The notes under the pieces: model-generated | The model's input: only the letters and a program-made list of their open reading frames with translations | What the model was told of the DNA's origin: nothing | The model's database searches: none | Shown here: positions 1 to 7,413 of the stretch, in pieces | Layout of the letters: the number at the start of each line of letters is the position of its first letter | Numbering within the stretch: the stretch's first letter is position 1 | Source of the DNA: Actinomycetes bacterium | GTDB lineage: Bacteria > Actinomycetota > Actinomycetes > S36-B12 > UBA10799 | Reading direction: 5' to 3' | Length of the DNA: 8,063 nt | Assembly (NCBI GenBank): GCA_029779995.1 | Contig: JAKOZM010000417.1 | Span: 1-8,063 of the forward strand | Made by a program: the position numbers and the translations under genes

Positions 1-112
1 CCGTGGCCTCCTGCCGCACCAACTGCAGCCAGATCTCGTACTTCAACGACGGGCTCAAGAACCGCTTCGCACGGCGCTTCCTCGACCCGCTGATGGGCTC
101 GTTCTCGGACAT
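1..112 (-). CDS. IS3-like transposase OrfA, N-terminal part (runs off window)
   Basis: The visible 37 residues begin MSENEPISGSRKRRAKRF and continue through LSPSLKYEIWLQLVRQEAT. This matches from memory the start of actinobacterial OrfA-type transposases: a basic leader, then the first helix of a helix-turn-helix that binds the element's ends. The ATG at 112-110 is chosen because an AGGAGGA ribosome binding site (126-120) lies 7 nt upstream. In IS3-type elements OrfA is joined to a DDE-type OrfB by frameshifting; that part is outside the window. The gene runs in the same direction as the helicase but in a different frame, so read-through transcripts from the helicase operon would cross it. 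The family is recalled, not searched. Confidence 0.65.
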   Translation of the reverse strand, partial: MSENEPISGSRKRRAKRFLSPSLKYEIWLQLVRQEAT

Positions 113-119
113 CTTCTGA

Positions 120-141
120 TCCTCCTGTTGTGGTTGGAGGA
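120..141 (-). promoter_or_regulatory. Hairpin able to hide the OrfA ribosome binding site
   Basis: On the minus strand TCCTCC (141-136) is separated by ten bases from GGAGGA (125-120), the OrfA ribosome binding site. The two arms are perfectly complementary. A transcript entering from the helicase gene would contain both arms and could pair them, blocking translation of the transposase. A transcript starting inside the loop would not. Known insertion sequences use this logic to avoid activation by outside promoters. The complementarity is seen; the function is inferred. Confidence 0.45.
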
Positions 142-166
142 CCCGCCGGATGTTGTCTGATCGACA

Positions 167-2828
167 CGCCGATCTCTATCGCGAAGTCAGGCGCAAACCA
201 GTACCATGCGCGGCGTGTTTCTCGCTGACGCGTCTCGTCGGCTTGGGCTGTGTCGTGGGCGTACTGCCAAGCGATCTGGCTGGCCAGTTCGTCGCTGTCC
301 CCTGCCGCTCCGCTGGTAGGGGTGAGGTTGGCGAGGGTTTCCCAGCGGACGCGGCGTACGGAGCCGTCTGGGTCTACGCGGATGAGGGATGCCCAGCGGG
401 TGGTTTTCTTCCCGCCGGCTTCGGTGAATGTGGCGGTGTACGCGTACAGGTTGTAGCCGGTGATGCTGGTGATGTCGTTGGCCGCGCCGCCTTGATACAG
501 GTCGGGGTCAAACTCGCTGGTTACGGCGTTGATCAGGTCGGTGAACGCTGGTTCGCCGGGGCCGAGGATGGTGATGCCGCCCACTGGGACGGCGCGGCGG
601 GCCTCATCCAGCACGTCGCCGCTCGTCGCTATCACGGCGGTGCGGATAGGTCCGTAGCCGGGCGTTTCGGCGAGTGATGGGGGTAGTCCCGCATCCCGGT
701 GGAGGGCGAGGATGCCGTCCACGCCGTGGGCGGTGGGTTGCACAGTGAGGTAGTCGGCTTTGGCGAGCCGGTTGAGGTATTCGGCGACGATGGCCGGGTT
801 GATGCGTTCCAGCAGGTCGTCCTGCATCAGGGTGAGGGCCGCGTGGGCGTCCACGTTGCTGGCGGTTTCGTCGTCTAGGTGTCGGATCGCCTGGGCGCGG
901 CTCTTCAGGTCAGCGGCGCGCACCGCTTCGGCGGCTGCGATGGCTTCCTGCCGGGCTGCGGGGTCGTTGCCGTAGAGGGCGGTAAGCCACCGTTCCATTT
1001 CCACGCCGCCGAGTTCCGCGACCAGCGACAGGGAGTCAAACAGTTGCCCGTTCATCTCGTTCGCGGCGGTCACGAAATTGTTCAGCAGGCGCAGCAGCGT
1101 CTCACCTTCGCGGGTGTCGGAGGCAATCAGGTTGTACAGGTACACGTCGCGGTCCTGGCCGACCCGGTGAATACGGCCCATTCGCTGTTCCAGGCGCACC
1201 AGGCTCCAGGGAATGTCGTAGTTCACAAGGACGTGCGCGGATTGCAGGTCAATGCCTTCGTTGCCGGCGTCGGTGGACACGATGATCTGGTATTCGCGGC
1301 GCATGAACGCCTCCCGTACCGCGTCCCGTTCCGGGGTGTTCAACCTGCCGGAGTACATGCGGGCCGTGTAGCCCTCCTCGGTGAGGCGGCGTTCAATCCA
1401 GCCTGCGGAGTCGGCGTACTCGGTGAACACGACGGCCTGTTCACCGTTCCCGGGCGCAATCCCGCGGGCGGTCAGAATGTCGGTGATAAGACCGTGCCAT
1501 TTGGAGGGCGTGTAGCCGGACTCCAAGATGCGGTCAATGTCGTCAACGAGTTCCGCAACGGCTTTGCGTTCCGCCCGCGCGGCCACCGAGTCCGCGTGGG
1601 TGACGTTGTGCTCGTCCTCTTCGGTCTGAACATCATCGTCGTACGGGTCAACGGCAGGGTTCACCATGACGGCTGCGGTGTCTCCCATGTGCGTGAGGCG
1701 CCGGTTCAACGTTTCCCTTATCGCCCACAATGTGGACGCTGCACGTTTTCCGTACACCATCCGCGCCAACGCCTGCGCCTGCACGGGAAAGAACCGGTCC
1801 ACCATGCCAAGGGCACGCTCGTACACCTCCGATTCCACCGCTGACAGCGGCACCGCGATGTTCTCAGCCGTGCGGCCCTTGAACAGGGGTGTTTCCCCGT
1901 CGTTGTGAACGAGGGATTCCTTCATTCGCCGTAGGTAGTGCACCTCACCGGGCCGCAGTTGCGGCAAGTCCTCGTCGTCCTTGGGTTCGGCCATCCCCGG
2001 GTCCGGGTAGACGCTCGGATCAACGAGGTGCAGCAGGTGCCGGAAATACCATTCCTTACCGCGGTGCGGTGTCGCGGTCATCAGCAGAGCACGTGGGGTT
2101 CCCAGCGCCAACAGTCGGCCGACCCGCATCAGTGTCGGGGCGGTCGGGGTGAGGCGGTGCGCCTCGTCAAACACGACGACGTCCCACCCAGCCCGGTCCG
2201 GACGGAGCGCGTCCTGCACATTGCCGTTCATAGACGCGAGTTCCAGCGAAACGATCCACATGTCGTGGTCCACGTCCAGCGCATGCTGGTACACCGTCTC
2301 CGCGGTGATGCGACGCAGCCCTCCACCAAAGAACCGTTCAAAGTCGGCCTGCCATTTGCTCACCAACCCGGCTGGGGCAACGATGATCGCCTTTCGGATC
2401 AAGCCGAGGCGTTGCATCTCCCGCAGATACATGCCGGCCATGATCGTCTTGCCGGTACCCGGTTCATCTGCGAGGAGGAACCGGAGCATCGGCTGCGGCA
2501 TCATCGCCCCGTAGACCGCGTTCGCCTGGTGAATGTACGGCTGCAGCGTTGTTGCCGCCAGGATCGTCGTACGGGCGTTGTGGTTCGCCGCGTCCATCCA
2601 CTGGGTCCACATCCCGGCGATCACACGACCCGAGTCGGCGGCCCCGTCGGCCTGCAACACCCGCACGGAGTCGTCGCCGTTCGCAATGGAGAGAGGGCGG
2701 AACTCGCCGTTTGGGAACTCCACGAAAAGCGCCCATCCACCCTGACCGTCGGGCTGCGCCATCCGCACGTCAACGATCACCGGGCCGCTGTCCTGCTGAA
2801 TCAGAAGGCGCTGACCCGTCTCATACAC
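167..2828 (-). CDS. SNF2-type superfamily 2 helicase, 3' end apparently interrupted by an IS
   Basis: A DNA-dependent ATPase/translocase of about 887 residues up to the IS. Motifs in order: a Q-type region LQPYIHQANAVYG (95-107), Walker A DEPGTGKT (121-128), motif Ia IIVAPAGLVSKWQ (148-160), DEAH (221-224), motif III LMTATPHRG (249-257), motif IV VVFTEYADSAGW (466-477), motif V STDAGNEGIDLQ (518-529) and motif VI EQRMGRIHRVGQ (547-558). The acidic insert at 396-407 and the 300-residue C-terminal part have no motif I recognise. The GTG at 2828 is preferred because AAGGGGG lies 9 nt upstream; an ATG at 2852 is the alternative. The frame has no stop before the window edge and its last 50 or so codons read through the IS, so the native C-terminus is probably lost. 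Length and architecture resemble SNF2 helicases of phage-defence systems such as DISARM DrmD, but no other DISARM gene is visible. Helicase: near certain. Defence role: inference. Confidence 0.88.
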
Positions 2829-2935
2829 GTTCGCAGGCCCCCTTCGTCGCATCGTTTGCCGTGGCTGCTCGTTGCTGCCGTAAGGCTATCGGCGTTACCG
2901 CCCGCCAATCCGTTCACAGACCCCGGCCAGGCCGC

Positions 2936-3529
2936 TCACCACTTCGTGACCATTTCGTTCTTGCATTGGCAGGTGTCTGGGTTTTCGGCGCAGAACCGTA
3001 CGGTGTACGTGTTTGCCGGGTGGAGGAGCACCTGGTGTGCCCATTCCACAACGTCGGCTGGTGGCTGCCCGTTCTTGTCGGCGGTTTCGGTGTACCGGCG
3101 GGTGATGCTTGCAACGGTGCGGATAGCGTCGGGAAACCCGTCTGGCGCCCCGTCCCACATCAGGTCGGCGGTGAACGCGTCGTCGTTGTCCTTGAATGTG
3201 TGGGGCAGGTCAAAGAACTGGTCAATGCATCCGTTCGCCACTTGAATGCCGAGCGGTATGAGTGACTCACCCGCTTCCTCGTCGCCTTCTAGGGTGTCCG
3301 CGAACAGGTCGGCTTGGTCTGCGGTGAGTTCGGTTTGCCGGTCGTCCACGTCGGCGAGCACTATTCGTGGCGCGGGCGGGTTGTTCAGAGGGATGAGGGT
3401 TGGCGCCGGGTTCACCTTGTAGGGGACAGGTTGTTGGCCGATGCGGACAAGGCCGATGCTGGTGGCCATCAGGGCCGCGCAGGACCGGTCGTCTCCGTAA
3501 GTCCAGGGGAGGAACACCTCAAGGTTCAC
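2936..3529 (-). CDS. Hypothetical protein, 197 aa, acidic with Cys-rich tail
   Basis: I do not recognise this protein. It starts VNLEVFLPWTYGDD and has no signal peptide or membrane segment. It is rich in Asp and Glu across the middle (residues 60-90) and ends in a cysteine cluster, C180, C187 and C189 (CAENPDTCQC), that could bind metal. The GTG at 3529 is chosen because it overlaps the end of the upstream gene by 11 bp. No good ribosome binding site precedes it, which fits translational coupling. The helicase start follows 107 bp after its stop in the same direction, so the two are probably co-transcribed. A role as partner of the helicase is inferred from position only. Confidence 0.7.
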   Translation of the reverse strand: MNLEVFLPWTYGDDRSCAALMATSIGLVRIGQQPVPYKVNPAPTLIPLNNPPAPRIVLADVDDRQTELTADQADLFADTLEGDEEAGESLIPLGIQVANGCIDQFFDLPHTFKDNDDAFTADLMWDGAPDGFPDAIRTVASITRRYTETADKNGQPPADVVEWAHQVLLHPANTYTVRFCAENPDTCQCKNEMVTKW

Positions 3530-4022
3530 GCTTTGATGCTATGGGGAGGGGAACCTCCGAGTCCGATTCGTTGCCTGACGGTCGCTGCCTGCCGGCGACG
3601 GACGCGGGTGGCCAGCCCATCCCTTGAGCGATGTCGGTGAGGGCGTCAGTGAGCGCTTCCAGTCGGGCGAGGCCAAGGTCAAAATATTGGCGGGCTTGGG
3701 GTGACATTGTGACGGGTACGGCGCGGAGCCGGCCGATGGTCGCTCGGATCTGGGTGGCGGTTTGGGTGACGGCGACGGCGTTTCGGTCGGCGAACAGGTG
3801 GAGCGCTTCGCGGCGCCGTTCGGGGGTGAGGGGTTCGGGGTTCCACGGGGCCGGCGGCAGATTGTTGGCCTTGCGGTAACGGTTGGCGTCTGACCACCGG
3901 TGCCGTTGCGCGCGGTGCTGGTCGCAGCGTTTCGCCCGCGGCTGGTCTACGAGGTGAGGGATGCCGTCGGGCTGGTCAGGGCACAGACGACGGCTCTCAT
4001 ACGTCGGCGCGGGCTGGGTCAT
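3519..4022 (-). CDS. Hypothetical protein, 167 aa, putative small zinc-binding N-terminus and helical C-terminus
   Basis: Not recognised as a named family. The N-terminal 50 residues carry C14, H23, C33 and H36 within a very basic stretch (KRCDQHRAQRHRWSDANRYR). This resembles the small zinc-finger-like starts of proteins on actinobacterial mobile elements. Residues 65-135 look like long amphipathic helices with a possible coiled coil (ATQIRATIGRLR and LARLEALTDALTDIA). The tail is disordered and polar. The ATG at 4022 lacks a clear ribosome binding site. It is the first gene of the overlapping pair that leads into the helicase. DNA or RNA binding is plausible from charge and the Cys/His pattern, but not shown. 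Confidence 0.68.
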   Translation of the reverse strand: MTQPAPTYESRRLCPDQPDGIPHLVDQPRAKRCDQHRAQRHRWSDANRYRKANNLPPAPWNPEPLTPERRREALHLFADRNAVAVTQTATQIRATIGRLRAVPVTMSPQARQYFDLGLARLEALTDALTDIAQGMGWPPASVAGRQRPSGNESDSEVPLPIASKREP

Positions 4023-4261
4023 AGCGGGGTTTGGCAGGTACAGACGCGTCGGCCGTCCGACTGGGGATTTCCTGTCCGATCGTTTCCCGTAGGTTCCGGC
4101 TGCATATTCCGACTGTACTCACGGTGTCCCAGGACGGTGCGACTGTAGGGGGCCGGTGGACGCGTCCGAACGCTGATGTCTTCTGTGCGACCCCAGCGGG
4201 GGTTCGGACAGGAGCAAGGCTGATGGTTTCAGAGCAGCAGGCGTTGGCGGTGAGGCGGGCG
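4023..4261. other. Non-coding gap between regulator and downstream minus-strand genes
   Basis: About 240 bp between the stop of the XRE gene and the start of the 167-aa gene. I see no convincing gene; the reading frames here are extensions of shadow frames. It holds one inverted repeat (4164-4209) and may contain the promoter of the downstream operon, but no clear -35/-10 pair stands out. Confidence 0.5.
4164..4209. repeat. 8-bp inverted repeat with a nested hairpin
   Basis: GTCCGAAC (4164-4171) and GTTCGGAC (4202-4209) are perfect reverse complements 30 bases apart, with a smaller CCCC-AGC-GGGG hairpin near the right arm. It lies about 50 bp downstream of the XRE stop codon and about 140 bp upstream of the next gene. 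It could be a factor-binding site or a weak transcription stop. No T-run follows on either strand. Confidence 0.35.
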
Positions 4262-4561
4262 TTACGGTTCGCCGGGGCTGCCGTGCGTGCCGGTCGTGTG
4301 GGGCCACAGCCGGGCGTTGAGGCCGTGTTCAAGGCGAGCCAAAGTGTGGAGGTCAGGCCACACGGTGCCGTTGAGGATGGCGGCGATGGTGGTGTGGTCC
4401 ACGCCGGTCAGCCGGTTCGCCTGCCGCAGGCTCATACCGTCCAGGGCGGCCCGCAGATTCACGGCGACGAGGCGAGCCGTTTCCACCTCCGGGACGCTGC
4501 TCGCGGTGTCCGGCCAACCGTCGGCGAGAGCCGCGGGGGTTGGTCGGTGGGGGCGGGACAC
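4262..4561 (-). CDS. XRE-type helix-turn-helix regulator, 99 aa
   Basis: A small cytoplasmic DNA-binding protein. The helix-turn-helix spans about residues 44-63: SLRQANRLTGVDHTTIAAIL has the XRE pattern of a first helix, a tight turn at TGVD and a recognition helix. It is followed by the typical LNGTVWPDLHTLARLEHGL continuation. The first 25 residues are Pro-rich and probably flexible. The start is GTG at 4561. No ribosome binding site precedes it, but a TACGCT box ends 6 nt before the GTG, as in leaderless actinobacterial genes. It faces away from the recombinase gene across a 126-bp region with a perfect palindrome, so it likely controls itself and that gene, and perhaps the downstream helicase operon. 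The fold is confident; the targets are inferred. Confidence 0.8.
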   Translation of the reverse strand: MSRPHRPTPAALADGWPDTASSVPEVETARLVAVNLRAALDGMSLRQANRLTGVDHTTIAAILNGTVWPDLHTLARLEHGLNARLWPHTTGTHGSPGEP

Positions 4562-4567
4562 GCGTCT

Positions 4568-4573
4568 AGCGTA
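4568..4573 (-). promoter_or_regulatory. -10 box of the XRE gene, leaderless
   Basis: On the minus strand TACGCT (4573-4568) fits the actinobacterial TANNNT -10 consensus and is followed by exactly six bases before the GTG at 4561, so the transcript would begin on the start codon. A TTGACA (4604-4599) lies 25 bases farther upstream, too far to be a normal -35. Confidence 0.4.
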
Positions 4574-4604
4574 GAACGCCGCCCGAATCTGCGTGTCGTG
4601 TCAA

Positions 4605-4620
4605 CCGTCCTGACGGACGG
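4605..4620. repeat. 6-bp inverted repeat in divergent promoter region
   Basis: CCGTCC-TGAC-GGACGG is a perfect palindrome with a four-base centre. It sits between the two divergent genes, next to the TTGACA upstream of the regulator gene. It could be a second operator half or a small hairpin. Confidence 0.35.
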
Positions 4621-4644
4621 ACTTCCCAATGTCACAGGTTCGAG

Positions 4645-4676
4645 CAACACTGTCGATAGTAACCACCACAGTGTTG
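4645..4676. promoter_or_regulatory. Candidate operator: perfect 9-bp inverted repeat
   Basis: CAACACTGT (4645-4653) and ACAGTGTTG (4668-4676) are perfect reverse complements separated by 14 bases. The repeat lies directly upstream of the recombinase-like gene; its right arm touches that gene's ribosome binding site. A bound protein would block transcription or translation there. The adjacent, divergently oriented XRE gene is the obvious candidate ligand. Because one arm lies in the leader, an RNA hairpin is also possible, though a 14-base loop is long. A site for the neighbouring recombinase or transposase proteins is a third option. Confidence 0.5.
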
Positions 4677-4687
4677 AGGGGGATGCG

Positions 4688-5611
4688 GTGACAACCGTGA
4701 TTCGGGAGTACACCCCTGACCTCCCGCCGGAGGAATGGGCGGTCATCGCGGATTTCGTTCGGGCTGCTGTGACCGCGTGTGACTGCCTCACCCCGTACAC
4801 GGCGCGGGAACTGCTCATCGCGTCCGCACGGCACGCGCATTGGTGTGTGTTCACCGCCGGGCTGCCTCTTGACCGTGACGTCATATTCCACCGGGACACC
4901 ATCGCGGAGTACGCCGCTCGCGGATGCCCGCAACTGACTCTCGCGTCTACAGGGAACATCCGCTCCCGGCTACTGCGAATGTCGGAACTGTTGCTACCCC
5001 CGGCGGCCCGCACGAGCCGGTTGGCGGCGTTGCCCGCCTCTCCCCCGACCGAGCCGTACACCATCCGGGAGCAGGTCGCGCTGCGGTCGTGGGCGACCGG
5101 GCAGGTCACCCCATACCGAGAGGTGACGTGTCACGTTCTCCTCGCGCTCGGTCTTGGGGCCGGGCTGTCCGCCGGGGAGGTCGGTGCCGTTCAGGCCAAG
5201 CATCTGCACTGCGACGCGGACGGTGTGCTCGTGGAGGTGGTCGGGAAACGCGCCCGGCTTGTGCCGGTGTTGGCTGAATGGGAACCGGTACTCGTGAACG
5301 TTGCCGGCACAGCGATGCGCCCCGACCTGTACGTGTTCCGGCCACGCCGTGACAAGGCGCACCGGAAACTCATCAGCAACTTTGTGGACAAGACGAACGT
5401 TGGCCGGGTCCGCCCGAACCTGCAACGTATGCGCGCAACGTGGATAGTCACCCACCTGACTGCCGGCAGCCCCGTAAAGGCGCTTGTGGAGGCCGCCGGG
5501 GTGGACTCGTTGGAGGCGTTGACCCGGTATCTGCGGTTTGTGCCGGACGCTGACGTGGCCGCGTACCGGGCCGCGTTCCGCGCCGCGACGAGGAGTGTTG
5601 AGCAGCCGTGA
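4688..5611 (+). CDS. Tyrosine-recombinase-like protein with degenerate active site
   Basis: A 307-aa protein with the two-part layout of tyrosine recombinases: an N-terminal helical domain (about 1-110) that would bind DNA and a C-terminal catalytic-type domain (about 125-300). Family landmarks are clear: LLALGLGAGLSAGEV (151-165) in place of the usual GLRxxEL, K187 in VVGKRARLVPV on the beta hairpin, RMRATWIVTHLTAG (247-260) as box II, and Y281 in LTRYLRF as nucleophile. Normally catalytic residues differ: S161 for the first Arg, Q246 for the His of HxxR, and V272 for the GH His. R249, K187 and Y281 remain. Start GTG at 4688, with GAGGGGG five bases before it; the frame is open farther upstream but lacks a better signal. 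Its stop overlaps the next start as GTGA, so the two proteins are made together. It may bind element ends without cutting, or use altered chemistry. Confidence 0.8.
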   Translation: MTTVIREYTPDLPPEEWAVIADFVRAAVTACDCLTPYTARELLIASARHAHWCVFTAGLPLDRDVIFHRDTIAEYAARGCPQLTLASTGNIRSRLLRMSELLLPPAARTSRLAALPASPPTEPYTIREQVALRSWATGQVTPYREVTCHVLLALGLGAGLSAGEVGAVQAKHLHCDADGVLVEVVGKRARLVPVLAEWEPVLVNVAGTAMRPDLYVFRPRRDKAHRKLISNFVDKTNVGRVRPNLQRMRATWIVTHLTAGSPVKALVEAAGVDSLEALTRYLRFVPDADVAAYRAAFRAATRSVEQP

Positions 5612-7401
5612 CCACGACCAACGGACAGCAGACCGACGCCGGTATGGCGTTGGCCGACCTGCTGTGCCTGCCGGTGGAGGGGGAACCGGTGGAGTCCCGT
5701 CGCGGGTACCTGTCCGACCGTGTTGTGCGGGGCGCCGCAGCCCTCGTGGACGAGTCAGGTCTCGTCGCTCAATGGGATGAGTGGTACCGGCAGGACCATC
5801 CGGATTGGGAAACCCGAGGCGGCAGGCCCGGCACTGTAGACACCCGCACCGTCCTCGTTGTGCTTGTCGCTTTGGTGGTGTCCGGGGAACCGCCGTTGGT
5901 GTCGCGTCTCGCGGAGGCCCTTGACCGCCGCCTGCACACCCCGGCCCGTGACGTGTTGAATTTGCCCCGGGCGCGTGAGGAACTGACCGACGATGCGTTG
6001 TACCACCGGGTGTACCGGCGGGTGGGATGGCTGCTGAAACTGATTGAGCCGTACCCGACACCGGGACGCCGTATCGCCCGCGCTGCACAGGAGGCTTTGC
6101 TTGCCAACCTGAACCCGGACACGGTCGCCGAGCGCATCAAGCGGGTGCAGTACGTCACGAACGCGCTGTTGGAGGCGTCCGCCCGGCTCCTCCCCGATGA
6201 TGTGCGCGCCCGGTGGAACGGGAACGTGTGCGTGGACGCGACCCTGATACGGACGTGGGGGAAACGCGGCCACCCGAAACCCAAGCCGAACCGGGACAAC
6301 AGTACGGACCGGATGAGCCCCGAGACGGTCGCCGGATGGTACGTCCGCGACAACCCGGACACGGGCAAGAAAGAGTCGTATTTCGGGTATGAGGCGCACC
6401 TTGCGATAGCGACGACGAGCGACCCGAACCGGCCCGCCGACTTTCCGCTGCTCGTGTTGGCGATGAGCGTGGACAAACCCGCGCAGAGCACCGGGGGGAA
6501 CGCCACCACCCTGCTGCAGTCCCTGAACGAACGCGCCTACCCCGCCGGAATGCTCGCCGGGGACCGGGCCTACTTCCCGAACCCCCAACCGCAGAACCTG
6601 CAACTGCCCGCCCGGGCGTACGGCTACCGGCTGATAGGCGACTACCGGGACGACCAACTCGGTACCAAAGCCGAATACGGCGGCGCCATCCTCGTGGAGG
6701 GCTCGTGGTACTGCCCGTCAATGCCGCAACCGTTGATTGACGCGACCAAGGATGAACGCGCGAAACGCATCACCGACGAGGTGTACGAAAGGCGCATCGC
6801 GCAGCGTGTCCGCTACCAGTTCCGGCCGAAACACAAGCCCACGCCGGACGGCAACACAAAGTGGATGTGCCCGGCCCGAGGCCCCGGCGCAACCGCCACC
6901 TGCCCCCTCGCGTCGCAGAACGGCCCGGTCAGCCTTGGCCTGCCGACCACACGCACCCGCATCCTGAACCCACCGACCGACCCGGACGTGTGCTGCACGA
7001 ACACCACAAGCATCACCATCCCGATAGCGCCCCGCACCGCCGAGAACTCCAACATCGCCAAGTATTTTCAAGACCTCCCCTACAAGTCCGCGGAATGGAA
7101 AGCGATGTACGCGGTCCTCCGAAACACCATTGAGGGGTTCAACGGGTTCACGAAATCCCCGACTGAGGAGAACACCGAGGAACCCGCCCGCCGCCGTGTT
7201 CGCGGGTACGCGTTCCAAGCCGTCGCTGTCGCCCTCCTCATTCTCGCGAGCAACGTAAGCAAAATTGCCGGATGGCTGAACCGGCCCGCCGAACAGCCCG
7301 CCCCCGGATCAACCCCGCCACGCACCCGCCGAAACGCGGCCCCTGACCTCGCCGATTACCTGCCCCCGGCAGACGGCCCACCCCTCGCGATTCCCGCCTA
7401 G
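5608..7401 (+). CDS. DDE-type transposase-like protein, 597 aa
   Basis: A cut-and-paste-type transposase candidate with an RNase H-like core. Residues that fit the acidic triad are D210 in CVDATLIRTWGKRGH, D319 in MLAGDRAYFP and E509 in RNTIEGFNGFTK. About 200 N-terminal residues, including a helical VLVVLVALVVSG stretch and DDALYHRVYRRVGW, precede the core, as in IS1182/IS5-type proteins that carry a DNA-binding head. About 190 residues separate the second D from the E. This insert holds C369, C421, C432, C462 and C463, which may form a metal site. Near the C-terminus, AFQAVAVALLILASN is the helix that usually closes this fold. The GTG start overlaps the stop of the recombinase-like gene (GTGA), giving translational coupling. 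The last 40 residues are Pro-rich and look disordered. I could not assign an IS family and found no matching terminal repeats. Confidence 0.8.
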   Translation: MTTTNGQQTDAGMALADLLCLPVEGEPVESRRGYLSDRVVRGAAALVDESGLVAQWDEWYRQDHPDWETRGGRPGTVDTRTVLVVLVALVVSGEPPLVSRLAEALDRRLHTPARDVLNLPRAREELTDDALYHRVYRRVGWLLKLIEPYPTPGRRIARAAQEALLANLNPDTVAERIKRVQYVTNALLEASARLLPDDVRARWNGNVCVDATLIRTWGKRGHPKPKPNRDNSTDRMSPETVAGWYVRDNPDTGKKESYFGYEAHLAIATTSDPNRPADFPLLVLAMSVDKPAQSTGGNATTLLQSLNERAYPAGMLAGDRAYFPNPQPQNLQLPARAYGYRLIGDYRDDQLGTKAEYGGAILVEGSWYCPSMPQPLIDATKDERAKRITDEVYERRIAQRVRYQFRPKHKPTPDGNTKWMCPARGPGATATCPLASQNGPVSLGLPTTRTRILNPPTDPDVCCTNTTSITIPIAPRTAENSNIAKYFQDLPYKSAEWKAMYAVLRNTIEGFNGFTKSPTEENTEEPARRRVRGYAFQAVAVALLILASNVSKIAGWLNRPAEQPAPGSTPPRTRRNAAPDLADYLPPADGPPLAIPA

Positions 7402-7413
7402 AAACGCCCCTTA

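Larger units (their letters stand above)
1..166 (-). mobile_element. Left end of an insertion sequence (partial)
   Basis: This segment holds the 5' end of an IS: a short non-coding leader, a strong ribosome binding site and the first codons of a transposase OrfA. The outer boundary is inferred. On the minus strand a TG dinucleotide at 166-165, as expected for an IS3-type terminus, lies just inside the point where the helicase protein stops looking helicase-like. The boundary could be off by ten or more bases. The rest of the element, its second end and any target-site duplication lie outside the window. Confidence 0.55.

Noticed and set aside
3..119. Plus-strand frame that looks like the C-terminal end of a gene
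   Set aside because: It is antisense to the OrfA start, which has a strong ribosome binding site and recognisable protein sequence.
879..1844. Long plus-strand reading frame of 321 codons
   Set aside because: It is antisense to the helicase, whose minus-strand frame carries all the helicase motifs. The plus-strand protein is a GC-driven shadow with no recognisable motif.
1938..3245. Plus-strand frame of 435 codons
   Set aside because: It crosses the antisense of the helicase, its gap and the 197-aa gene; rich in His, Arg and Pro as expected of a shadow frame.
167..4022. A DISARM system
   Set aside because: The helicase is of a comparable type, but no DrmA, DrmB, DrmC or methyltransferase gene is present in the window.
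4031..4687. N-terminal extension of the recombinase-like gene to an ATG at 4031
   Set aside because: The frame is open but would run antisense through the XRE gene and the palindrome. The GTG at 4688 has a strong ribosome binding site and gives a normal-length protein.
4994..6088. Minus-strand frame of 364 codons
   Set aside because: It is antisense to the recombinase and transposase genes and has a low-complexity Pro/Arg/Gly composition.
5755..6657. Minus-strand frame of 300 codons
   Set aside because: It is antisense to the transposase, which has a complete acidic triad in frame.
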